DNA of 11,404 nt, taken from Bacillota bacterium (GTDB taxonomy: Bacteria; Bacillota; Clostridia; Lachnospirales; Lachnospiraceae). A program made the position numbers and the translations under genes. The notes beneath the pieces are model-generated. The model saw only the letters and a program-made list of their open reading frames with translations. It was not told the DNA's origin and made no database searches. Position 1 is the stretch's first letter. The number at the start of each line of letters is the position of its first letter. This document shows, piece by piece, positions 1 through 5,969 of the stretch. The stretch covers positions 1 through 11,404 of the forward strand of contig JAFAEB010000009.1 of NCBI GenBank assembly GCA_023424235.1, read 5' to 3'.

Positions 1-1629
1 CACGCCTCCACCGCCATATTCAATCTTAATATAATCTTTTGTCACTTTATCCACTTCGATTTTTTCAATTCCTCGGTATATACCAAGACCGTGGTTTTCA
101 TGAACAACATAATCTCCAACATTTAAGTCTGTAAAGCTTTGAATTTTCTTACCATCATACTCTTTAATCTTTTTTCGCTTCTTTTTCTCAGCGCCAAATA
201 TGTCAGACTCTGAAATCATAACAAAGTTAATTAAGGGGTATTCAAAACCACGATGTAAATTACCGTAGGCAACCATTATTTCACCTTTTTGGATTACTCG
301 GTCCATATCTTCGCTATAAAAAGCATTCAATTCATGGTCTCTTAGATCCTCACTAAGACGCTTTGCTCTTGTCCTTGAACCAGATAAGAGTAAAACTCGA
401 TAACCATTCTTTTTCCATTTTATTAAATCCTTTACTAAGATATCAAAGTTATTATTATATGGATTTACAGAACGCACCGTAAAGTCCCACTTACCTTTTA
501 CATTAAATAAGGTCGCCTTATGATCCATTGTACTAAGTAACAATGAAGTCTTTTTACATAGATTTAATAATAATTCCTTATATCCATATATAACATCACT
601 TTGTCCTGGCAAGATGTATCCTTTTTCAAGCCTACCTATCATACCTTCTCGAAATTCAGTCTCTACAGCTTCGCCTTTTTCAATCAACCTAGCTGGTTCA
701 TCTAAAAAGATAATGCTATTATCATTAAAGTAGTCGAAAAAGGATATGGTGTTATCATAAAAATATTTTACATAGCTATCAATTCCAGAAAGGCCCCAAA
801 AGTTCTCGATATTATCCTTGAACTCTTCCACTATTTCATGAATACGAGCTGCTTCCTCGGTTTTCATTTGCTCTCTTAGTCGTTTATAGGTATGGTTTTT
901 TTCCTCATCAATTTTCTTAAGACCACTAGCAATTCGTTCTTCATCTAAGATCATTTCTGCTGCTGGATATATTTTAATTTCTTCCACTCTCTCTATGGAA
1001 CGTTGGCTATTAATATCAAAGGAACGAATGGAGTCGATTTCATCACCCCATAGCTCAATACGATATGGGCAATCCTCCGTTGGTGAGTAAATATCAAGAA
1101 TACCACCACGGACAGCAAATTGACCTGGTCCTTCCACTTGAACCACGCGTTCATATCCAAGATATACTAGTTCCTTTTGCATGGAAGTAAGATTAATATT
1201 ACTTGCCTCTGTAATAGAAATTACTCGTTTTTCTAGATAACTAAGTGGTAAAATCCGGTCCATACCACCATCTAACGTTGTGATAATGGTTGCAGGTTCA
1301 TTTTCTAGTAATCTTCTTAAAATTTTTAGACGCTCTTTTACAAGCGCATTTCCGTGAATATCTGCACTATAAAAAATGATATCTTTTGCTGGATAATAGA
1401 AGACATTTTTATCGTATAGCTTAAAATCTTCATACATTTCCTTTGCTTTGATATCACTATAAGTAATAATTAACTTAAAGGGATAGCCTTCACCCAAACC
1501 ACTGATGAGATGACATTTCTGGGAGTCAATACAACCAGTTATCTGAACCGGAGTACTATTTAATTTTAAGCTATCTTTTATGTCATTAAATTCTTTTAAT
1601 TCCTTCAGGGGTGTAGTAAAGGTTTTCAA
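1..1629 (-). CDS. mfd: Transcription-repair coupling factor Mfd, N-terminal 543 residues (runs off left edge)
   Basis: Mfd is a DNA translocase that removes RNA polymerase stalled at lesions and recruits UvrA. The reading frame is open from a TTG at 1629-1627 to the window edge, giving 543 codons of a protein usually about 1,150-1,180 residues. The TTG is chosen because AAGGAGG lies 7 nt upstream (1643-1637) and no ATG is suitably placed. Seen in order: a UvrB-like N-terminal part including the typical stretch GQFAVRGGILDIYSPTE (about residues 169-185) followed by YRIELWGDEIDSIRSFD; a poorly conserved middle; and from about residue 504 the start of the CarD-like RNA-polymerase-interacting domain (VGDYVVHENHGLGIYRGIEK). 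The helicase motor lies outside the window. It starts 12 nt after the pth stop, so pth and mfd are probably one transcription unit, as these two are also close in B. subtilis. Identification is firm; only the start codon is open. Confidence 0.95.
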   Translation of the reverse strand, partial: MKTFTTPLKELKEFNDIKDSLKLNSTPVQITGCIDSQKCHLISGLGEGYPFKLIITYSDIKAKEMYEDFKLYDKNVFYYPAKDIIFYSADIHGNALVKERLKILRRLLENEPATIITTLDGGMDRILPLSYLEKRVISITEASNINLTSMQKELVYLGYERVVQVEGPGQFAVRGGILDIYSPTEDCPYRIELWGDEIDSIRSFDINSQRSIERVEEIKIYPAAEMILDEERIASGLKKIDEEKNHTYKRLREQMKTEEAARIHEIVEEFKDNIENFWGLSGIDSYVKYFYDNTISFFDYFNDNSIIFLDEPARLIEKGEAVETEFREGMIGRLEKGYILPGQSDVIYGYKELLLNLCKKTSLLLSTMDHKATLFNVKGKWDFTVRSVNPYNNNFDILVKDLIKWKKNGYRVLLLSGSRTRAKRLSEDLRDHELNAFYSEDMDRVIQKGEIMVAYGNLHRGFEYPLINFVMISESDIFGAEKKKRKKIKEYDGKKIQSFTDLNVGDYVVHENHGLGIYRGIEKIEVDKVTKDYIKIEYGGGGV

Positions 1630-1636
1630 AACAGTA

Positions 1637-1643
1637 CCTCCTT
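1637..1643 (-). promoter_or_regulatory. Ribosome binding site that sets the TTG start of mfd
   Basis: AAGGAGG reads on the minus strand at 1643-1637, seven nucleotides before TTG at 1629. It overlaps the last bases of the pth stop codon (1644-1642), so translation of mfd is probably coupled to that of pth. Confidence 0.8.
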
Positions 1644-2208
1644 ATGATTTCTTATTAAATATATTCATGGCAGTGTCCATCCCATCTTTAATAATGGTTT
1701 TTACCGCCTCCGATGATTTTTTTAGAGCATCTCTCATTATAACATTTTCATCCTCTGTAAATCGTGACAAAACATAATCTGCCAAATCAAAGTCCTTTGG
1801 CTTATCACCTACTCCAACTTTAATACGCATAAATTCATCACTTCCAAGATGACTTATTATACTCTTAATACCATTGTGTCCGCCTGCACTTCCTTTGGTT
1901 CTTAAGCGAAGTTGCCCTACATCAAGACTAATGTCATCATATATTACGATAATATCCTTATTCGTCACTTTATAAAAGTCAATTGCATCTCTAACACTTT
2001 CCCCACTCAAATTCATATAGGTTTGTGGTTGGCACAATAAAACCTTTTCTCCTTCTATATAACCTTTTCCACATATGGCTTTATGTTTTTTTATATCTAA
2101 TGGTATATTGTAGTCATCTGATAGTCTTGTTATTACATCAAATCCAATATTATGTCTAGTACCATTATATTTACTAGTTGGATTTCCTAATCCTATTATT
2201 ATATACAT
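1642..2208 (-). CDS. pth: Peptidyl-tRNA hydrolase
   Basis: Pth cleaves the ester bond of peptidyl-tRNA that drops off ribosomes, recycling tRNA in the cytoplasm. The 188-residue product has normal family length and starts MYIIIGLGNP, the usual Pth beginning. Conserved residues visible: Asn9, catalytic His19 (in TRHNIGFD), Asn66 (TYMNLSG), Asp91 (IYDDISLD) and Asn112 (GGHNGIKSI). I choose ATG at 2208: an in-frame TTG at 2223 would add five residues, but its bases form the Shine-Dalgarno TTGGAG with 9 nt spacing to the ATG, and the extra residues are not family-like. mfd follows 12 nt downstream on the same strand. A candidate promoter lies at 2240-2268. No anomalies in sequence or length. Confidence 0.97.
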   Translation of the reverse strand: MYIIIGLGNPTSKYNGTRHNIGFDVITRLSDDYNIPLDIKKHKAICGKGYIEGEKVLLCQPQTYMNLSGESVRDAIDFYKVTNKDIIVIYDDISLDVGQLRLRTKGSAGGHNGIKSIISHLGSDEFMRIKVGVGDKPKDFDLADYVLSRFTEDENVIMRDALKKSSEAVKTIIKDGMDTAMNIFNKKS

Positions 2209-2239
2209 TTCTTTATACTCCAATCTGAATATAATCTAT

Positions 2240-2268
2240 TTAATACTTACCAAAAAAACACTTGTAAA
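2240..2268 (-). promoter_or_regulatory. Candidate sigma-A promoter of pth-mfd
   Basis: On the minus strand TTTACA (2268-2263), a 17-bp spacer and TATTAA (2245-2240) would start transcription near 2233, about 25 nt before the pth ATG. The -10 has two mismatches to consensus, so this is a moderate prediction in AT-rich DNA. A 13-bp palindrome, ACTTGTAACAAGT, sits upstream at 2302-2314 and could be chance or an operator. Confidence 0.45.
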
Positions 2269-2359
2269 TAGATTTTATTTTTAGATAGTTAGTAGCACCT
2301 AACTTGTAACAAGTAATATTTTATTATAAAATCTATAATAAAAATGGGCATAAGATCAC

Positions 2360-2388
2360 ACTGCACCTATAATAAATATAGGTGCAGT
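2360..2388. terminator. Perfect 12-bp inverted repeat, probable transcription terminator after the transglutaminase-like gene
   Basis: ACTGCACCTATA (2360-2371), loop ATAAA, and TATAGGTGCAGT (2377-2388) form a perfect hairpin in both strands. It lies about 60 nt past the stop codon of the minus-strand gene ending at 2451 and before the pth promoter. No T-run follows at once (the nearest on the minus strand is five T about 15 nt later), so it is not a textbook intrinsic terminator. A weaker hairpin (arms AGTTTTA/TAAAACT, 2429-2450) lies directly after the stop codon. A protein-binding palindrome is an alternative. Confidence 0.4.
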
Positions 2389-2450
2389 TACATGGTTTAT
2401 TATAATCCAATCAATTTTACATAGCAATAGTTTTATTCGAAATTAAAACT

Positions 2451-3335
2451 TTAATCCAAATCATGAAAGCCTTTTGTTGTAAGTATAAAATCCCCCATAG
2501 GGTAGCTTGCATAAAATTCCTTCGTCGTAAATTCACTATCTCTTATATGATTTTTAAATTCCTCTTCGGATTTTAGAAAGTAATCATAGACTAAAATATC
2601 ACTACCATCCACTGTCAATGGATCATCCCAAGTTAAGTCGAGATTATACCATTTGCCATCTAGATTAACTATATTCCATCCATGACTTTGCCCATCTGCA
2701 GTTCCTGTTATAATTCTAGTCGGAATACCCGCTTGGGTAAGCATTTTATAAGCTAGAGAAGCATAACCCTGACAAGTAGAACTTTGATCAAAATAATTCT
2801 CATAAGCAGAATACTTGGTTAAAGTCTTATCATAGGAGGCATTATTAATCACATAATCGTGTACTTGTTTTACAATTTCATATTGAGAAAGCTCTGACAC
2901 CTTCCACTCCTTAAATAATTTATCAATTTCTTTGTCTAATTGCTTCGTTTCTTCCTTCGATTCATTATAATCAATTTTATAAGTTACCTTAAGATTATTA
3001 CCAAATCCTTTAATACTTGTGTAAATGCTTCTAATATTATATCTTAAATAATCGTAATCACTCGAAGTATCACTATAATCTATCTCATACACTTTATCTA
3101 TAATTTCATTTGTAAAGCGTTCTAATTCAATTTCACCTATGTAATTTAAGGTAAAGGTTTCCTTACCATCTAGTAGCTTTTCTCGAAGTGAAAGTACAAA
3201 TTCATCTTCTTTGGTCCGCTCATACATAAAACTATTGGTTTTAACCCAAGTGGAGAATTCATATTTATCTTCAAGTAAATATATTAATAAAATAGCGATA
3301 ACTATTTTATAAAGGGATGCTAAAAATTGCTTCAT
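2451..3335 (-). CDS. Membrane-anchored transglutaminase-like cysteine protease-fold protein
   Basis: 294 residues. Residues 3-21 are a hydrophobic N-terminal segment (LYKIVIAILLIYLL) with few preceding charges, fitting a signal anchor that puts the rest outside the membrane. The C-terminal half is a transglutaminase-like domain with a complete triad: Cys188 in SSTCQGYASLAYKML, His218 in GQSHGWNIV and Asp233 in YNLDLTWDDP. The region between (about 30-150) is charged, probably helical and not recognised. Such proteins may cut or crosslink cell-surface peptides; the substrate cannot be told here. An ATG 18 nt further upstream (3353) is in frame but has no ribosome site, while ATG at 3335 is preceded by AAGG at 5 nt, so I use the latter. 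It has its own candidate promoter (3373-3401) and appears to be a single-gene unit between spoVG and pth. Family assignment firm, function unknown. Confidence 0.85.
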   Translation of the reverse strand: MKQFLASLYKIVIAILLIYLLEDKYEFSTWVKTNSFMYERTKEDEFVLSLREKLLDGKETFTLNYIGEIELERFTNEIIDKVYEIDYSDTSSDYDYLRYNIRSIYTSIKGFGNNLKVTYKIDYNESKEETKQLDKEIDKLFKEWKVSELSQYEIVKQVHDYVINNASYDKTLTKYSAYENYFDQSSTCQGYASLAYKMLTQAGIPTRIITGTADGQSHGWNIVNLDGKWYNLDLTWDDPLTVDGSDILVYDYFLKSEEEFKNHIRDSEFTTKEFYASYPMGDFILTTKGFHDLD

Positions 3336-3372
3336 ACAGACCTTACCTTTCATTGCATTATTACTAAGTTAA

Positions 3373-3401
3373 GATATAGTATAACTTATTTCTATTGTAA
3401 A
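3373..3401 (-). promoter_or_regulatory. Candidate promoter of the transglutaminase-like gene
   Basis: Minus-strand TTTACA (3401-3396), a 17-bp spacer and TATATC (3378-3373). The -35 element overlaps the end of the spoVG terminator hairpin, so termination of one gene and initiation of the next share the same bases. The leader would be about 30 nt. Confidence 0.45.
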
Positions 3402-3442
3402 GAAAAGGTGACTTTTGTTATATCCCAAGTCACCTTCTCTTT
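3399..3442. terminator. Bidirectional intrinsic terminator after spoVG
   Basis: Plus-strand arms 3399-3414 and 3427-3442 pair over 16 positions with one mismatch around a 12-nt loop; the core is GGTGACTT/AAGTCACC. In the minus direction the arm ends TTTTCTTT, and in the plus direction it runs into CTCTTTTTATT. It begins one base after the spoVG stop codon. Confidence 0.8.
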
Positions 3443-3721
3443 TTATTGAGTTACTTCCTCATATTCAAACGCTGCTACTTCATAATTTTCTAAAATAATT
3501 TTTTGGATCTTGTCTCTTGTCTCCGAATTAATTGGGTGTGCGATATCTCTATACTCCCCATCTCCAGCTTTTCTACTTGGCATTGCGATGAATAATCCCT
3601 TTTCACCTTCAATTACCTTGATGTCATGAATAACAAACTCATTATCCATAGTAATTGATACAACCGCCTTCATTTTACCTTCCTTCGTTACCTTTCTTAT
3701 ACGTACATCAGTGATCTGCAT
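3443..3721 (-). CDS. spoVG: Septation/sporulation regulator SpoVG
   Basis: 92 residues, the usual length for SpoVG (90-100). It begins MQITDVRIRKV and contains the conserved stretch FIAMPSRKAGDGEYRDIAHP (about residues 44-63), which is diagnostic. SpoVG is a small cytoplasmic nucleic-acid-binding regulator, first known from asymmetric septation and cortex formation in Bacillus sporulation and found also in non-sporulating bacteria as a pleiotropic regulator. The start is set by a very purine-rich ribosome site AAAGGGGGA, 6 nt before the ATG at 3721. It has its own promoter (TATAAT at 3836-3831) with a leader of about 100 nt, and an intrinsic terminator directly after the stop, so it is monocistronic. 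B. subtilis spoVG is transcribed by sigma-H; I see no sigma-H-like element here, only a sigma-A-like one. Confidence 0.97.
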   Translation of the reverse strand: MQITDVRIRKVTKEGKMKAVVSITMDNEFVIHDIKVIEGEKGLFIAMPSRKAGDGEYRDIAHPINSETRDKIQKIILENYEVAAFEYEEVTQ

Positions 3722-3781
3722 TTGTATTTCCCCCTTTAATATTATGTATAAACCATCTGCTCATGCAGTGTAAGAAGAATA

Positions 3782-3804
3782 GCAATTAATACTATTTTAA
3801 TTGC
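3782..3804. repeat. Inverted repeat in the spoVG leader
   Basis: Perfect 8-bp arms GCAATTAA (3782-3789) and TTAATTGC (3797-3804) with a 7-nt loop. It lies about 20 nt after the predicted spoVG transcription start, so it could be a leader hairpin or an operator just downstream of the promoter. Function unknown. Confidence 0.4.
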
Positions 3805-3830
3805 ACACCCATCTTGTGTTTAATGATACT

Positions 3831-3859
3831 ATTATACCATTGTTTTACATAAAAGTGAA
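3831..3859 (-). promoter_or_regulatory. Promoter of spoVG (extended -10, sigma-A type)
   Basis: A perfect TATAAT at 3836-3831 on the minus strand is preceded by TG one base away (TGGTATAAT, an extended -10). At 17 bp upstream is TTCACT (3859-3854), four of six to the -35 consensus. Start near 3824, leader about 100 nt. Confidence 0.65.
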
Positions 3860-4030
3860 TAATATTTACAAGCAAAATAAAAAAATTATTTAATTAATAG
3901 ACATTTTTGATAATAAATGAGAACTATTATTGATTTTATAGTGAAAATTTATGAATTTACATTCAAAACGATAAAAATAGGCAACGAATACCGATTTACT
4001 TCATATGTTGTAGTTATGCAAACTACTACG
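3860..4030. other. AT-rich divergent intergenic region without a recognised gene
   Basis: The whole gap between spoVG and murC is 549 bp (3722-4270). Its left side holds the spoVG promoter and its right side the murC promoter and leader; the middle is very AT-rich. It contains a small hairpin GTAGTT/AACTAC near 4010-4026 and a 40-codon open frame at 3917-4039 that lacks a ribosome site. I see no RNA gene of a known family here. Confidence 0.5.
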
Positions 4031-4066
4031 AAACAATGATAACTATAAAGTTTTAATTGTTTTTTT
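4031..4066 (+). terminator. Weak terminator-like hairpin upstream of murC
   Basis: AAACAAT (4031-4037) pairs with ATTGTTT (4056-4062); an inner AACT/AGTT stem closes a four-base loop, and six T (4061-4066) follow from the end of the arm. The stem is nearly all A-T, so stability is low. No upstream plus-strand gene is known to need it, and its right arm overlaps the -35 of the murC promoter candidate. Confidence 0.25.
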
Positions 4067-4084
4067 ATTATAAAGGGTTATAAT
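4057..4084 (+). promoter_or_regulatory. Candidate promoter of murC
   Basis: TTGTTT (4057-4062), 16-bp spacer, TATAAT (4079-4084). Transcription would start near 4091, giving a leader of about 180 nt that includes the hairpin at 4107-4160. Other AT-rich matches nearby (for example TTGAAA at 4197) have poorer partners. Confidence 0.45.
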
Positions 4085-4106
4085 AACAAGTAAAATCCTA
4101 TAAAAC

Positions 4107-4160
4107 AGCATGACAAATTAGAAAGATAAACTACTAATCCTAGTAGCTCTTTTTCATGCT
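4107..4160 (+). promoter_or_regulatory. 54-nt imperfect hairpin in the murC leader
   Basis: Outer arms AGCATGA (4107-4113) and TCATGCT (4154-4160), a middle stem AAAGA (4122-4126) with TCTTT (4148-4152), and an inner stem CTACTA (4131-4136) with TAGTAG (4141-4146) around the loop ATCC. There is an internal loop on the 5' side. No T-run follows, so it is not a terminator for murC. It matches no riboswitch class that I recognise. Confidence 0.4.
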
Positions 4161-4270
4161 AAAATATAAGATTACAAAAGTGTCGATTAAGGCCCTTTGA
4201 AAAAAATATACATAAATAAATTTAGTCAGTAGTGATTTACTAGCTAAGTTAGAAAGATAGGAAGTGCAAT

Positions 4271-5674
4271 ATGTATCATATTAATTTTGATAAACCAATA
4301 AAAGTACATTTTATAGGGATAGGTGGAATATCTATGAGTGGCCTAGCAGAACTTTTACATACGATAGGCTTTACTGTAAGTGGATCCGATGGAAAAGAAA
4401 GTCAGATAACAAAACATTTAAGCTCCTTAGGTATTAAGGTTATGTATGGGCAAAGAGCCACAAATATAAGTGATGATTTGGATCTTGTAGTGTACACAAG
4501 TGCTGTAAAAGAAAGTAATGAAGAATATCAGGAAGTATTAAAAAGAAATATCCCAATTATAGATAGAGCTGAACTAATAGGTCAGGTAATGCTAAACTAT
4601 AAAGAAGCCATTGCTATCTCTGGTACTCATGGAAAAACAACTACAACATCCATGATTTCTTTAATATTGTTAGAAGCTAATTTAGATCCTACCATTACAG
4701 TAGGAGGAATTTTAAAAGACATAAAAGGAAACTTAAAAATAGGGGCAGGAGACTGCTTTGTTACAGAAGCCTGTGAATATACAAATAGCTTCCTTAAATT
4801 TAATCCAACGAGAGCTATTATATTAAATGTAGAATCCGACCATTTAGATTTCTTTAAGGATTTAGAGGATATTAGACATTCATTTAAAGCTTTTACAAAT
4901 CGCCTGCCTAAACAAGGGTTATTAATTATAAATGGTGATATTGAAGAACTAGATTATTTCACCACGAATTTACCATGTGATTTTGTAACTTATAGTGTTG
5001 AGCAGATAGAACCTGTTATATCCAGTGCTAAAAAACATTATGGAGCTTGTAATATCACATACAATGAATTTGGTAATGGCTCCTATGATTTATATGAGAA
5101 CGGAACATACTTAACTAAAATTGAGCTTAGCGTAGTTGGAAACCATAATATATCCAACTCACTTCCAGCAATTGCATTAGCTTTAAGTCTAGGTATTGAC
5201 ATTGAAACAATTAAAAGAGCATTATACAGCTTTAAAGGAACAGACCGAAGATTTCAATATAAAGGAGAAATTGGCGGTGTAACTATCGTTGATGATTATG
5301 CTCATCACCCAACTGAAGTAACAGCAACCTTAACCGCAGCTAAGAATGTAAACCATAATAATCTATGGTGTGTGTTCCAACCTCACACTTATACAAGGAC
5401 CAAATCCTTCTTAAAAGAATTTGCATGTTCCTTATCATTAGCAGACAAAATTATTTTATCTGATATTTATGCTGCTAGAGAAGTTAATACTCTTGAAATT
5501 TCATCCAATGATTTATATGAGGAATTACTCCATTTAGGAAAAGAAGTCTATTATATGAAAAGTTTTGATGAAATAGAAAATTTTTTATTACAACATTGTA
5601 CTAACGGCGACCTGTTGATAACTATGGGGGCTGGAGACATTGTAACTATTGGAGAATCATTATTAGGTGAATAG
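4271..5674 (+). CDS. murC: UDP-N-acetylmuramate--L-alanine ligase
   Basis: MurC adds L-alanine to UDP-MurNAc with ATP, the first amino-acid step of peptidoglycan precursor synthesis in the cytoplasm. 467 residues, normal length. Domains in order: N-terminal UDP-binding Rossmann part with GIGGISMSGLAELL (about residues 16-29); central ATPase with the P-loop SGTHGKTTT (117-125), the EACEY motif (166-170) that replaces the usual carbamylated-lysine region in MurC, and the NHNISN motif (291-296); C-terminal domain from GTDRRF (323-328) with DDYAHHPTEV (341-350), FQPHTYTRT and DIYAARE. All are MurC rather than MurD/E/F features. The start is ATG at 4271 with AGGAAG about 6 nt upstream. It is transcribed alone: a long leader precedes it and an intrinsic terminator follows the stop codon within 12 nt. 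The closing base of the stop is directly followed by a DnaA box. Confidence 0.98.
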   Translation: MYHINFDKPIKVHFIGIGGISMSGLAELLHTIGFTVSGSDGKESQITKHLSSLGIKVMYGQRATNISDDLDLVVYTSAVKESNEEYQEVLKRNIPIIDRAELIGQVMLNYKEAIAISGTHGKTTTTSMISLILLEANLDPTITVGGILKDIKGNLKIGAGDCFVTEACEYTNSFLKFNPTRAIILNVESDHLDFFKDLEDIRHSFKAFTNRLPKQGLLIINGDIEELDYFTTNLPCDFVTYSVEQIEPVISSAKKHYGACNITYNEFGNGSYDLYENGTYLTKIELSVVGNHNISNSLPAIALALSLGIDIETIKRALYSFKGTDRRFQYKGEIGGVTIVDDYAHHPTEVTATLTAAKNVNHNNLWCVFQPHTYTRTKSFLKEFACSLSLADKIILSDIYAAREVNTLEISSNDLYEELLHLGKEVYYMKSFDEIENFLLQHCTNGDLLITMGAGDIVTIGESLLGE

Positions 5675-5731
5675 TTATCCACATTATCCACAATCTTATC
5701 AACAATTTACAATTGCTAAGGTTGTGGATTT
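5675..5731 (+). promoter_or_regulatory. DnaA-box cluster A
   Basis: Directly after the murC stop: TTATCCACA at 5675-5683, TTATCCACA at 5684-5692 (head to tail, no spacer) and TTATCAACA at 5696-5704 (one mismatch). On the opposite strand AAATCCACA reads at 5731-5723 (7 of 9). The consensus for the replication initiator DnaA is TTATNCACA. The second and fourth boxes are also the arms of the murC terminator. Binding is inferred from sequence only. Confidence 0.75.
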
Positions 5732-5734
5732 TTT
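5686..5734 (+). terminator. Intrinsic terminator of murC built from DnaA boxes
   Basis: ATCCACAA (5686-5693) pairs with TTGTGGAT (5722-5729). Inside, CTTA (5695-5698) pairs with TAAG (5717-5720) and CAATT (5703-5707) with AATTG (5711-5715) around a three-base loop. Six T follow (5729-5734). It starts 12 nt after the stop codon. Confidence 0.75.
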
Positions 5735-5829
5735 AGTTCACATAATATTTTAAATGGTTTACTAGTCGACCTCTAAGGTTTGTTTGATTTTTAAGGGTTT
5801 AACCGAGATAAATTGGATAAAATCTAAAT

Positions 5830-5867
5830 TCATTCACAACTTATCCACATTATCCACATAATCCACA
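5830..5867 (+). promoter_or_regulatory. DnaA-box cluster B upstream of the helicase-loader operon
   Basis: TCATTCACA (5830-5838, one mismatch to TTATNCACA), then three adjoining 9-mers: TTATCCACA (5841-5849), TTATCCACA (5850-5858) and TAATCCACA (5859-5867). It ends about 60 bp before the TATAAT of the downstream promoter, a position suitable for transcriptional control by DnaA. Between clusters A and B lie about 100 bp of AT-rich DNA with no gene. Confidence 0.75.
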
Positions 5868-5904
5868 TAAGACTTCTTCCTAGGATCCTAAGGGAAAAAG
5901 GCTA

Positions 5905-5933
5905 TTTCTTTCTATTCTGACCTGTGATATAAT
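5905..5933 (+). promoter_or_regulatory. Promoter of the dnaD-dnaI operon (extended -10)
   Basis: TATAAT at 5928-5933 preceded by TG at one base distance (TGATATAAT). At 17 bp the -35 position holds TTTCTT (5905-5910), a poor match, so the promoter would depend on its extended -10 or on an activator. Start near 5940, leader about 30 nt. A perfect 10-bp palindrome TAGGATCCTA lies just upstream at 5881-5890. Confidence 0.55.
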
Positions 5934-5969
5934 GACCGTGATTAAGAAAAGATGTGAGGTCAATGAGAG

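Noticed and set aside
47..55. TTATCCACT, a one-mismatch DnaA box inside mfd
   Set aside because: A single near match within coding sequence is expected by chance.
1580..1777. Plus-strand 65-codon frame opposite mfd and pth
   Set aside because: Fully antisense to two firmly identified genes and without family resemblance; likewise the plus-strand frames at 9618-9806 and 9850-10035 and the frame at 6955-7170 are shadows of real genes.
3831..3859. Sigma-H control of spoVG as in B. subtilis
   Set aside because: No AGGA-type -35 with a GAAT-type -10 is visible on the minus strand upstream; the only good match is a sigma-A extended -10 promoter.
3917..4039. A 40-codon plus-strand open frame (begins MRTIIDFIVK) between spoVG and murC
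   Set aside because: No ribosome site before its ATG, no recognisable motif, and frames of this length are expected by chance in AT-rich DNA.
5675..5867. The DnaA-box region as the replication origin itself
   Set aside because: No dnaA, dnaN or rpmH is near, and there is no clear unwinding element; origins in this phylum normally adjoin dnaA. GC skew over the whole genome would decide; a skew switch here would revive the idea.
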